64,000 nt of DNA, taken from contig NZ_BJMN01000043.1 in the NCBI RefSeq assembly GCF_006539185.1, positions 32,717 to 96,716 on the forward strand. The letters are read 5' to 3'. The notes below the pieces were generated by a model. The model was not told the origin of the DNA, made no database searches, and saw only the letters and a list, made by a program, of their open reading frames with translations. Shown here piece after piece: positions 42,074-50,466 of this stretch. The position numbers and the translations under genes were made by a program. The number at the start of each line of letters is the position of its first letter. Within the stretch, counting starts at the first letter, position 1. Origin of the DNA: Streptomyces gardneri (GTDB taxonomy: Bacteria > Actinomycetota > Actinomycetes > Streptomycetales > Streptomycetaceae).

Positions 42074-42478
42074 TTACTTGCGAAGGTGGTCCGGGCCGAA
42101 GGCCTGCGGCAGCATCTCGGCCAGGGTCAGGAGGCCGGCGGGCGTCTCCAGGACGAGCTCGGGGCCGCCGAACTCGAACAGGAGCTGCCTGCACCGGCCG
42201 CAGGGGACGAGGCACTCGCCCAGGCCGTCCACGCACACGAAGTGCGTCAACCGGCCGCCGCCGGTCGCCTGGAGCTCCGAGACGAGACCGCACTCGGCGC
42301 ACAGGCCGAGCCCGAAGGAGGCGTTCTCCACGTTGCAGCCGGAGACCGTCCGCCCGTCGTCCACGCGGGCCGCCGCGCCGACCGGGTAGCCCGAGTAGGG
42401 GGCGTACGCGCGGGACATGGCCTCGCGCGCCGCGACCCGCAGGGTCTCCCAGTCGGCCTCGGGAAGGGCCGTCGTCAC
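42074..42478 (-). CDS. cdd: Cytidine deaminase
   Basis: 134 residues, homotetrameric type. Zinc and catalytic motifs CNVENASFG, GLCAE and PCGRCRQ. Converts (deoxy)cytidine to (deoxy)uridine. GTG 42478 overlaps the permease stop (GTGA). Last gene of the importer operon. Confidence 0.95.
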   Translation of the reverse strand: MTTALPEADWETLRVAAREAMSRAYAPYSGYPVGAAARVDDGRTVSGCNVENASFGLGLCAECGLVSELQATGGGRLTHFVCVDGLGECLVPCGRCRQLLFEFGGPELVLETPAGLLTLAEMLPQAFGPDHLRK

Positions 42479-43764
42479 TTGCCCTCGCCCTTGCGGTACC
42501 GCATGCCGTCGGCCTTCGGCATCCGCAGGCGCTGCGCGGAGAGCGAGAGGACCAGCAGGGTCACCACGTACGGGGTCGCGCTGACGAACTCGACCGGGAC
42601 CGTGGTGGTGCCGAGGTACCAGATGAGGACGCCGACGCCGATGACGATGCTGATCGAGGACGTGATCCAGCGCTTCTTGTACGCCTTCCAGGCCGCCAGG
42701 ACGACGAGGACGGCGAAGAGCAGCAGGAGCAGCGCGTGCACGGACTCGCCGCCGCTGCGGAGCTGGAGCGCGTCGGCGAAGCCGAACAGACCCGCGCCCA
42801 TCGCGAGACCGCCCGGCCGCCAGTTGCCGAAGATCATCGCCGCGAGGCCGATGTAGCCACGGCCGCCGGTCTGGCCCTCGTTGTAGATGTGCGAGGTGAC
42901 CAGGGAGAGGAAGGCACCGCCGAGACCGGCCAGGCCGCCCGAGACGATGACGGCGATGTACTTGTACTTGTACACGTTGACGCCGAGGGACTCGGCCGCG
43001 ATCGGGTTCTCGCCGCAGGAGCGCAGCCGCAGACCGAACGAGGTCTTCCACAGCACGAAGTACGTGCCGATCACCAGCAGCACCGCGAGGATCGTCACCA
43101 GCGAGACGTTGGTGACCAGGCCGCCGAGGATGCCGGCGATGTCCGAGATCAGGAACCAGTGGTGTTTCTCGATGTCGGCGAGCCAGTCGGACAGGCCCGA
43201 CACGGTGATCGAGGTGATGTCATCGGCCGGCGGGGACTGCTTCGGGCTGCCGCCCTTGGCCGCCGCCTCGCCGGAGTTGAACCACAGCTTGGCGAAGTAC
43301 GTCGTGACACCGACCGCGAGGATGTTGATCGCGATGCCGGAGATGATGTGGTCGACACCGAAGGTGACGGTCGCGACCGCGTGCAGCAGACCGCCGAACA
43401 TGCCGCCCAGGATGCCGGCGAGGATGCCGATCCAGGGGTCGGACTGCCAGCCGGCCCAGGCACCGAAGAAGGTGCCGAGGATCATCATGCCTTCGAGGCC
43501 GATGTTGACCACGCCCGCGCGCTCGGCCCACAGACCGCCGAGACCGGCGAGGCCGATCGGCACGGCGAGCGAGAGCGCGGCGCTGATCTGGCCGGCCGAG
43601 GTGAGGTCCTGCGCCCCGGTGATGACCCGCACGGCGGAGAGGGCGATGAGCCCGCCCGCGACGATCAGGAGGATCCAGGGCAGGGTGAGGCGGGTACGGC
43701 CGCCCTTGCCGCCGGCCGCCTTGGGGGCCGCGGGCGGCGGAGTGGAAGTCGCCGTGGCGCTCAC
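42475..43764 (-). CDS. Nucleoside ABC transporter permease (second)
   Basis: 429 residues, BPD_transp_2 family (NupQ/YufQ-like). About ten membrane segments; RAGVVNIGLEGMM and GGRGYIGLAAMIFGNW are the family signatures. Membrane partner of the preceding permease. GTG 43764 overlaps its stop. A long loop (about 180-225) is predicted outside the membrane. Imports nucleosides, inferred from homologues and from cdd/deoA adjacency. Confidence 0.9.
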   Translation of the reverse strand: MSATATSTPPPAAPKAAGGKGGRTRLTLPWILLIVAGGLIALSAVRVITGAQDLTSAGQISAALSLAVPIGLAGLGGLWAERAGVVNIGLEGMMILGTFFGAWAGWQSDPWIGILAGILGGMFGGLLHAVATVTFGVDHIISGIAINILAVGVTTYFAKLWFNSGEAAAKGGSPKQSPPADDITSITVSGLSDWLADIEKHHWFLISDIAGILGGLVTNVSLVTILAVLLVIGTYFVLWKTSFGLRLRSCGENPIAAESLGVNVYKYKYIAVIVSGGLAGLGGAFLSLVTSHIYNEGQTGGRGYIGLAAMIFGNWRPGGLAMGAGLFGFADALQLRSGGESVHALLLLLFAVLVVLAAWKAYKKRWITSSISIVIGVGVLIWYLGTTTVPVEFVSATPYVVTLLVLSLSAQRLRMPKADGMRYRKGEGK

Positions 43765-44873
43765 GCCGACACCTCCGTCGTGTCGTTGGAACGGGCCTGT
43801 GCCGCGAGCTTCTCGCCGACCTGTCGCTGCTGGCGCTTGACGCCGTAGCGGCGGACGACCTCGTAGGCGATGACGACGCAGAGGACGATCACGCCCTGCA
43901 TGACGCCGACGATCTCCCGGTCGTAGTTCTCGAACTCCAGCTGCTGGCCGCCGCGCTCCAGGAACGCCCAGAGGATCGCGGCGAGCGCGATGCCGATCGG
44001 GTGGTTCCGGCCGAGCAGGGCGATGGCGATACCGGTGAAGCCGATGCCGACGGGGAAGTCGCCGCCGAACTCGTACGAGTCGTTGAGCAGCGTCGGCATA
44101 CCGATCAGACCGGCCATGCCGCCGGAGATCAGCATGGACGTGACGACCATCTTCTTGACGTTGACACCGCTCGCCGACGCGGCCGTCTCGGACTGGCCGA
44201 CGGTCCGCAGGTCGAAGCCGAAGCGGGTGCGGGAGAGGGTGAACCAGTACCCGATGCCCGCGATGGCCGCGACGACGACGAAGCCGTAGATCGGGGTGGG
44301 CGTGGTCGGGAACTCGAAGAAGTGCGAGGACTCCGGGAGCGGGGTCGTCGCCACCTTCGTACCGGCCGCGTCCAGGTGGCCGAGGCGGCCGGGCTGGAGA
44401 AGGTAGCCGATGATCGCGGTCGCGATGAAGTTCAGCATGATCGTCGAGACGACCTCGCTGACACCGCGAGTGGTCTTGAGGAGACCCGCGACGCCCGCCC
44501 ACATGGCGCCGACGATCATCGCGGTGACGATGATCAGCGGGATCTGGATGATGCCCGGCAGGGTCAGCGCGCCGCCGACGGCGGCGGCGAAGAAGGCGGC
44601 GAGACGGTACTGGCCGTCCACACCGATGTTGAACAGGTTCATGCGGAAGCCGATGGCCACCGCGATGCCCGCCAGGTAGTACGTCGTCGCCTTGTTGATG
44701 ATGTAGACCTGGCTGTCGGACTTGACGCCGTAGTCGAACATGATCCCGAAGGCGCTGAACGGCTCCTTGCCGGTGGCCGCGAGCACCAGGGCGGTGATCA
44801 GGAAGGCGGCGACGATCGCGAGCACCGGCGCCGCGATCGCCAGGAGCACCCGCTCCTTGTCGAACTTCTTCAT
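43761..44873 (-). CDS. Nucleoside ABC transporter permease (first)
   Basis: 370 residues, NupP/YufP-like. MNLFNIGVDGQYRLAAFFAA, RGVSEVVSTIMLNFIA and ALLGRNHPIGIALAAILWAFL are family blocks; around nine membrane segments. ATG 44873 overlaps the ATPase stop (ATGA). Confidence 0.92.
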   Translation of the reverse strand: MKKFDKERVLLAIAAPVLAIVAAFLITALVLAATGKEPFSAFGIMFDYGVKSDSQVYIINKATTYYLAGIAVAIGFRMNLFNIGVDGQYRLAAFFAAAVGGALTLPGIIQIPLIIVTAMIVGAMWAGVAGLLKTTRGVSEVVSTIMLNFIATAIIGYLLQPGRLGHLDAAGTKVATTPLPESSHFFEFPTTPTPIYGFVVVAAIAGIGYWFTLSRTRFGFDLRTVGQSETAASASGVNVKKMVVTSMLISGGMAGLIGMPTLLNDSYEFGGDFPVGIGFTGIAIALLGRNHPIGIALAAILWAFLERGGQQLEFENYDREIVGVMQGVIVLCVVIAYEVVRRYGVKRQQRQVGEKLAAQARSNDTTEVSA

Positions 44874-46564
44874 CGGGCCTCGTCCTCCGGGCCGTCGGTG
44901 CCCTCAGCGCCCGCAGGGCTCTCAGGGCTCTCATCGTGCTCAAGGTGACCGGCGGCTGCGCCGGTCATGGCCGAGCCCAGCTGCTCCGGGGTGATCGTCG
45001 CCGGGTCGGCGTCCGCCACGAGCCGGCCGCGGTACATCACGCGCAGGGTGTCGGAGAGGCCGATCAGCTCGTCCAGGTCGGCGGAGATCAGCAGGACCGC
45101 CAGGCCCTCACGGCGCGCCTCGCGGATCTGGTCCCAGATCTGCGCCTGCGCGCCGACGTCCACGCCCCGGGTGGGGTGCGCGGCGATCAGCAGCTTGGGG
45201 TCGTGGCTCATCTCGCGGCCGACGATCAGCTTCTGCTGGTTTCCGCCGGAGAGGGAGGCCGCGGTGACGTCGATGCCGGGGGTACGGACGTCGTACTCGC
45301 GGACGATGCGCTCGGTGTCCCTGCGGGCGGCCTTGAGGTCGAGGATGGCGCCCTTGGAATTGGGCTTCTCGGTGACGTGCCCCAGGATGCGGTTCTCCCA
45401 GAGGGGGGCCTCCAGGAGCAGACCGTGCCGGTGGCGGTCCTCGGGGATGCAGCCGATGCCGTCCTCGCGGCGCTTGCGCGTCGGGGCGGCGGAGATGTCG
45501 GCGCCGTCCAGGGTCACCACGCCGCCGTCGGCGGTGCGCATGCCCATGATCGTGTCGACGAGCTCCGACTGACCGTTGCCCTCGACGCCCGCGATGCCGA
45601 GCACCTCACCCTTGTGGATGGTGAAGGAGATGCCGCTGAGGACCGCGCGGACCACGCCGTCGGGGTCGACGGCGCTCAGCGACAGGTCCTGGACCGTCAG
45701 CATCGGCACGTCCGTCACCGTCGACTCGCGGGTCTCCGGGGAGGGCAGCTCGGCCCCGACCATCAGCTCGGCGAGCTGCTTGGTGGTGGTCTGCTTGGGG
45801 TCGGCGGTGCCGACCGTGGTGCCGCGCCGGATGACGGTGATCTCGTCGGCGACCGACAGCACCTCGCCCAGCTTGTGCGAGATGAAGATGACCGTGAGGC
45901 CCTCGGCCTTGAGCTCGCGCAGGTTGTCGAAGAGCGCGTCGACCTCCTGCGGGACGAGCACGGCGGTCGGCTCGTCGAGGATCAGGGTGCGGGCGCCGCG
46001 GTAGAGGACCTTGAGGATCTCCACACGCTGGCGGTCGGCCACACCGAGATCCTCGACGAGGACGTCGGGACGGACACCGAGGCCGTACGCGTCGGAGATC
46101 TCCTTGATCTTGGCGCGGGCCTTGTCCCCGATGCCGTAGAGCTTCTCGGAGCCGAGGACGACGTTCTCGAGGACGGTGAGGTTGTCCGCGAGCATGAAGT
46201 GCTGGTGCACCATGCCGACGCCGCGGACGATGGCATCGCCGGGGCTGTTGAACGTCACCTGCTCGCCATCGACGGTGATGGTGCCCTCGTCCGGCTTCTG
46301 CATGCCGTAGAGGATCTTCATCAGCGTCGACTTGCCCGCGCCGTTCTCGCCCACGAGGGCGTGCACGGTGCCGCGGCGCACGGTGATGTCGATGTCGTGA
46401 TTGGCCACGACGCCGGGGAAACGCTTGGTGATGCCGCGGAGTTCTACGGCGTTCGGACTGCTGGTGCTGGAGGCTTTGATGACGCACTCTCCAAGGCAGG
46501 GAGCGTGGGAGGACAAGGCGGGGACGCAGGCGCTGTCGGTGGCGAAAAATACCCTGTGGGCCAC
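44870..46564 (-). CDS. Nucleoside ABC transporter ATP-binding protein (two ATPase domains)
   Basis: About 535-564 residues with two ABC domains, like NupO/YufO: Walker A GENGAGKST in the first half, a degenerate GVEGNGQSE in the second, and signature LSGGNQQKL in the second. The start is uncertain. The open frame reaches GTG 46564, but the predicted -10 (46571-46566) puts the mRNA start downstream of it. TTG 46516 lacks a ribosome site. The only well-spaced GGAGAG (46492-46487) points to an ATC codon at 46480. Conserved family sequence begins around residue 40 of the longest frame (NAVELRGITKRFPGVV). Confidence 0.9.
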   Translation of the reverse strand: MAHRVFFATDSACVPALSSHAPCLGECVIKASSTSSPNAVELRGITKRFPGVVANHDIDITVRRGTVHALVGENGAGKSTLMKILYGMQKPDEGTITVDGEQVTFNSPGDAIVRGVGMVHQHFMLADNLTVLENVVLGSEKLYGIGDKARAKIKEISDAYGLGVRPDVLVEDLGVADRQRVEILKVLYRGARTLILDEPTAVLVPQEVDALFDNLRELKAEGLTVIFISHKLGEVLSVADEITVIRRGTTVGTADPKQTTTKQLAELMVGAELPSPETRESTVTDVPMLTVQDLSLSAVDPDGVVRAVLSGISFTIHKGEVLGIAGVEGNGQSELVDTIMGMRTADGGVVTLDGADISAAPTRKRREDGIGCIPEDRHRHGLLLEAPLWENRILGHVTEKPNSKGAILDLKAARRDTERIVREYDVRTPGIDVTAASLSGGNQQKLIVGREMSHDPKLLIAAHPTRGVDVGAQAQIWDQIREARREGLAVLLISADLDELIGLSDTLRVMYRGRLVADADPATITPEQLGSAMTGAAAGHLEHDESPESPAGAEGTDGPEDEAR

Positions 46565-46565
46565 G

Positions 46566-46580
46566 ACGCTACGCGCGTAG
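46566..46580 (-). promoter_or_regulatory. Operator and promoter of the nucleoside importer operon
   Basis: Perfect CTACGCGCGTAG at 46569-46580; its last three bases form the start of the -10 hexamer TAGCGT (46571-46566, minus strand). Repressor and polymerase binding would be exclusive. Confidence 0.72.
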
Positions 46581-46620
46581 CGTCAGGAAAATCGTTCAAC
46601 TGCCCGCGGACATACGTGTG

Positions 46621-46665
46621 AAGGGGGCCCGGAGTGTCGGCCGAAGCCGCTCTCCGGGCCCCCTT
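46621..46665 (-). terminator. Terminator after the BMP lipoprotein gene
   Basis: A perfect 14-bp stem AAGGGGGCCCGGAG / CTCCGGGCCCCCTT, 12 bases after the BMP stop. It separates highly expressed binding protein from the ATPase-permease-cdd operon, which has its own promoter. Confidence 0.85.
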
Positions 46666-46676
46666 TCCGACGTGTG

Positions 46677-47717
46677 TCAGAGGGTCGTGGCGACCTTGAT
46701 CTGACCGTCGACGATCTTCTTCTTGGCCGCGTCCAGCTGGGCCTGGATGTCCGCGACGTGGCCACCCGTGGTGGTCAGCGAGACACCGTTCTCGGCCAGG
46801 GAGTAGGTGTGCGTGCCGGTCATCGGCTTGCCGTCCTTGACGGACTTGACGAGCTCGTAGACACCGGTGTCGACGTTCTTGACGACCGAGGTCAGGATCG
46901 AGCCGGCGTACTTGGACAGGGCCGGGTCCTTGGCCTGGTCCGAGTCGACGCCGATCGCCCAGGTGCCCGGCTTGCCGGCGACGGCCTCGATGGAGCCGGC
47001 ACCCGAGCCGCCCGCGGCGGCGTAGATGACGTCGATGCCCTTGTCGAGCATGCCCTTGGCAGCGGCCTTGCCCTTGTCCGGGGCGCCGAAGCCGGAGAAG
47101 TCCGTACCGGTGGACAGGTACTGGATCGTGACCGAGGCGGCCGGCTTGGTGTCCTTGACGCCCTGCTGGAAGCCGGCGGCGAACTTCTTGATCAGCGGCG
47201 TGTCGACACCACCGATGAAGCCGATCTTGCCGTCCTTCGACTTCAGAGCGGCCGCGACACCGGCGAGGTACGAGCCCTGCTCCTCGGTGAAGACGATCGA
47301 GTCGACGTTCTTCGCCTCGGAGACCGAGTCGACCAGGCCGAAGGTGGTCTTCGGGTACTTGGCCGCGACCTTGTCGATCGCGTCCTTGTAGGCGAAGCCG
47401 ACACCGATGACCGGGTTGAAGCCACCCTCGGCGAGGGACGAGAGGCGCTGCTCACGGTCGGCGGGGGTCTCACCGGTCTTCGCGGTGAGCTCCTTCGTCT
47501 CGACACCGAGCTCGGCCTTGGCCTTGTCCAGGCCGCGCGCGGCGGAGTCGTTGAAGGAGTTGTCGCCACGACCACCAACGTCGTAGGCCATGCCGACCTT
47601 GATGTCGCCGTTGTCGGAGCCACTGTCCCCGGTGGAGGACTCCCCGCAGGCAGTGGCAGTGAGAGCGAGAGCCGCAGTGACAGCACACGCGGCGGTGATC
47701 TTGGATACCCGGCGCAC
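46677..47717 (-). CDS. BMP-family nucleoside-binding lipoprotein
   Basis: 346 residues, basic membrane protein (PnrA/Med) family. Lipoprotein signal with lipobox LTATAC near residue 24; then GMAYDVGGRGDNSFNDSAARG, the typical N-terminal block with ligand-contacting DNSFND; IGFIGGVDTPL; WAIGVDSDQ. Binds nucleosides outside the membrane for the ABC importer downstream. GTG 47717. Confidence 0.93.
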   Translation of the reverse strand: MRRVSKITAACAVTAALALTATACGESSTGDSGSDNGDIKVGMAYDVGGRGDNSFNDSAARGLDKAKAELGVETKELTAKTGETPADREQRLSSLAEGGFNPVIGVGFAYKDAIDKVAAKYPKTTFGLVDSVSEAKNVDSIVFTEEQGSYLAGVAAALKSKDGKIGFIGGVDTPLIKKFAAGFQQGVKDTKPAASVTIQYLSTGTDFSGFGAPDKGKAAAKGMLDKGIDVIYAAAGGSGAGSIEAVAGKPGTWAIGVDSDQAKDPALSKYAGSILTSVVKNVDTGVYELVKSVKDGKPMTGTHTYSLAENGVSLTTTGGHVADIQAQLDAAKKKIVDGQIKVATTL

Positions 47718-47773
47718 GAGGAGGTCCCTTCAAGACTGACCGAAAGCGCCTCTTCCGGCGCTGGTTTCGGGCG

Positions 47774-47789
47774 ATCGTAACGCGCGTAG
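47774..47789 (-). promoter_or_regulatory. Variant operator and promoter of the BMP lipoprotein gene
   Basis: TAACGCGCGTAG at 47778-47789 keeps ten of twelve palindrome bases (one full half-site). The -10 TACGAT (47779-47774, minus strand) overlaps its weaker half. Confidence 0.6.
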
Positions 47790-47994
47790 ATGTCAGTTAA
47801 AGACCCGTTCATGAGTCGTTACCGGATCGACGCCCGCGAGTCGTACCAGACGGTAGCGGCACGGGGACGATCCGACACCCGGCGGGGGGGCGGGACCCCG
47901 TGACGCTCCTCCCACCCTACGGGCGGCGGGATCCCCGGGCGGATGGCGACACCCCGGCTCCCCCCGCCGCCCGGAACAACCGGAATGGCCGGAA

Positions 47995-49209
47995 TCAGCC
48001 CCTGCGGTCGAGCAGGGCCGCGGCCGTGAAGAGCTCCACGGCCGCCTCGATGCAGCTTTCGTCCACGTCGAAGTCGCCCGCGTGCAGGTCACGGACGCGG
48101 GTGTCGCCGGGAGTGCGGACGCCGAGGCGGGCCATGGCGCCGGGGACGTGCTCCAGGTACCAGGAGAAGTCCTCGCCGCCGAGGCTCTGCTCGGTGCTCT
48201 CGATCGCGTACGGCCCGCGGCGGGCGGTCATCGCGTCGGCGAGCAGTTCGGTGACCACCGCGTCGTTGACGACCGGGGGGACGCCCCGGACGTAGTTCAC
48301 GGTCGACTTCGCGCGGTGCAGGGTCGCGACCTCGTCGATCGCCGCGTGGACCAGGTCGGGCGCTTCGCGCCAGGTCGGCAGGTCGAGGCAGCGGACCGTG
48401 CCGGAGAGCTCGGCGTGCTGCGGGATGACGTTGGGGGCGTGGCCCGCCTCGATGCGGCCCCAGGTGACCGAGAGGCCCGAGCGGGCGTCGATCCGGCGGG
48501 CGAGGACGGCGGGGACGTCGGTGGCGACGCGGGCGGCGGCGGTGACGAGGTCGGTGGTGAGGTGCGGGCGGGCCGTGTGGCCGCCGGGGCCGTCGAGGGT
48601 GACTTCGAGCCGGTCGCAGGCCGAGGTGATGGGGCCGGCGCGCAGCCCGATCTTCCCCGCGTCCACCCTGGGGTCGCAGTGGACGGCGATGATCCGGCCG
48701 ACGCCGTCGAGCACTCCGGCCTCGATCGCGTCGGCGGCGCCGCCGGGCAGCACCTCCTCGGCGGGCTGGAAGAGGAGCCGCACCGCGTTCGGGAGGAGAC
48801 CCTGCCGGTCCAGTTCGGCGAGGACGAGTCCGGCGCCCAGGACGGTGGTGGTGTGGACGTCGTGTCCGCAGGCGTGCGCGCGGTTGGCCACGGTGGAGCG
48901 GTAGGCGACGGTCTTCACGTCCGGGATGGGCAGCGCGTCGATGTCGGCGCGGATCGCGAGCATGGGGCGGCGGCGGTCCGGGGTGCCGATGTCACAGATG
49001 AGTCCGGTGCCGGCCGGCAGGACCTTCGGCGCGAGGCCGGCCGCCTCCAGGCGGGCCTTGAGCGCGGCGGTCGTACGGAACTCCTGGTTGCCCAGCTCGG
49101 GGTGCATGTGCAAGTCCCTGCGGAAGGCGATCAGTTCGGCGCGCAGGGGTGCGGACAGCGTTCCGGGCAGGGTGACGGAGCCTGGCTCACGGGACTTCAA
49201 CTGGTTCAC
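47995..49209 (-). CDS. M20-family amidohydrolase
   Basis: 404 residues. Metal and catalytic motifs HACGHDVHTT, FQPAEE, IIAVHCDP and SLGGEDFSWYL; dimerisation domain about 190-300. Related to N-acyl-amino-acid or carboxypeptidase amidohydrolases. Start GTG 49209 with AAAAGG upstream. No operon partners; the 277-bp gap on the BMP side holds that gene promoter. Confidence 0.88.
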   Translation of the reverse strand: MNQLKSREPGSVTLPGTLSAPLRAELIAFRRDLHMHPELGNQEFRTTAALKARLEAAGLAPKVLPAGTGLICDIGTPDRRRPMLAIRADIDALPIPDVKTVAYRSTVANRAHACGHDVHTTTVLGAGLVLAELDRQGLLPNAVRLLFQPAEEVLPGGAADAIEAGVLDGVGRIIAVHCDPRVDAGKIGLRAGPITSACDRLEVTLDGPGGHTARPHLTTDLVTAAARVATDVPAVLARRIDARSGLSVTWGRIEAGHAPNVIPQHAELSGTVRCLDLPTWREAPDLVHAAIDEVATLHRAKSTVNYVRGVPPVVNDAVVTELLADAMTARRGPYAIESTEQSLGGEDFSWYLEHVPGAMARLGVRTPGDTRVRDLHAGDFDVDESCIEAAVELFTAAALLDRRG

Positions 49210-49353
49210 CTTTTGAAGGGTAGGCCCCTTCGAGGGTCAACTGCCCGTTGATCACGAAAAGTTCAGCCCGTTAGGGGAAAGAATCTCGGTTTGGCAGGCA
49301 TGAAGGCCCTTCCATATGGGTACGCTGCGCCGATTTCGAGCCGAGCGACGGAT

Positions 49354-50466
49354 TCAGGCCGCTCCGGCGGCTCCGGTGGGGCCCGCGGGGCCGATGGGGC
49401 CGACGGCTCCGGCGGCGCGTGCGGTGAGGCGGTCGACCTCGTGGGCCGCCGTGCCCGCCACCCCGGACAGGAAGCCCTGGGCGCGCGGCGAGGCGGTCGC
49501 CCGCAGCCACTCGGGCGCGACCTCGATGACGGCGACCTTGACCCCCGTACCGGCGAGGGCCAGCGGGAGGGTGTGGACGACCGTGGACGGGAAGCTGACG
49601 ACGGTGCGGCCGATGGGGCCGCGGCGGGCGATCAGCTCCAGGGGCAGCTCGGGCCGGACCACCTGAAGGCCGGTCTCGACGGCGATGCGGTGCAGCTTCT
49701 CGGCGCTCTCGCGGCGGTGCGCGAAGTAGCGGGTCGCGCCGTGGGCGCGGGCCAGCTCCGCGACCACGCGCGCGTAGTGGTCGGCGTCGACGACGCCCGT
49801 CTCGACGAGCGAGGTGCCCACCAGGTCCGCGCCGCCGGTCAGCAGCGGGGGGCCGAAGCGGGCCCGGGTCCAGGCGTAGGAGTTCTCCGTGACCTCGACG
49901 CCGGCCGGGGCCTCGACGGGCAGCGACGTGAAGATCTCGACCGTACGGCCGCGGGCCGGGGCGAGCCGCCGGCGGGCCAGCGAGGTCACCGGGGCGAGGA
50001 CCAGCTCACGCGGGCCCAGGTTCCCCTTGCGGTGCCAGCGCACCAGGCGCTCGCCGCGGCCGAGCTGGGCGGCGAACTCCATGGTGGCGGTGCCGTCGTC
50101 GACCACCGTCAGGTGCCGGGGGGAGAACAGCGACAGGAGCAGCTGCACGTAGCGGGAGAACGGGTCGCCGATGATGACCCGCTCCGCCCGGCGCAGCGGC
50201 GGGGCGAGCCGCCGCAGCGTGCGGACGAGGGCGCCCCGGCCGCCGCGGGCCTCCTGCCAGTGGACGGCGAGGCCCTCGTCGCGGGCCAGCTGGGCCATCC
50301 GGCGCAGCTGGCCACGCGACATGGGGTCGGTCGGCGAGAGGACGACGACCGTGAGGGCGGGCGCGGGCGGCTCGCCGGGCGCCCGGTCGGGCGCCTGCGT
50401 GTGCGCCCATTCCAGGACGTTGAGGAGCTGGACCGGACTCTCGACGAACGCCAGCTGCCCGGTCAT
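49354..50466 (-). CDS. Putative glycosyltransferase, polysialyltransferase/GT52-like
   Basis: 370 residues. Pattern of the bacterial sialyl/polysialyltransferase fold: N-terminal FVESPVQLLNVLEW, VVDDGTATMEFA, the Arg/His motif YFAHRRESAEKL, and SFPSTVVHTLPLALAG, matching the Ser-Ser-Thr/Ala and HP motifs only loosely. Ala/Gly/Pro-rich end. ATG 50466 overlaps the neuB stop (ATGA). It would use the CMP-activated nonulosonic acid made by the next two genes; acceptor unknown. Confidence 0.72.
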   Translation of the reverse strand: MTGQLAFVESPVQLLNVLEWAHTQAPDRAPGEPPAPALTVVVLSPTDPMSRGQLRRMAQLARDEGLAVHWQEARGGRGALVRTLRRLAPPLRRAERVIIGDPFSRYVQLLLSLFSPRHLTVVDDGTATMEFAAQLGRGERLVRWHRKGNLGPRELVLAPVTSLARRRLAPARGRTVEIFTSLPVEAPAGVEVTENSYAWTRARFGPPLLTGGADLVGTSLVETGVVDADHYARVVAELARAHGATRYFAHRRESAEKLHRIAVETGLQVVRPELPLELIARRGPIGRTVVSFPSTVVHTLPLALAGTGVKVAVIEVAPEWLRATASPRAQGFLSGVAGTAAHEVDRLTARAAGAVGPIGPAGPTGAAGAA

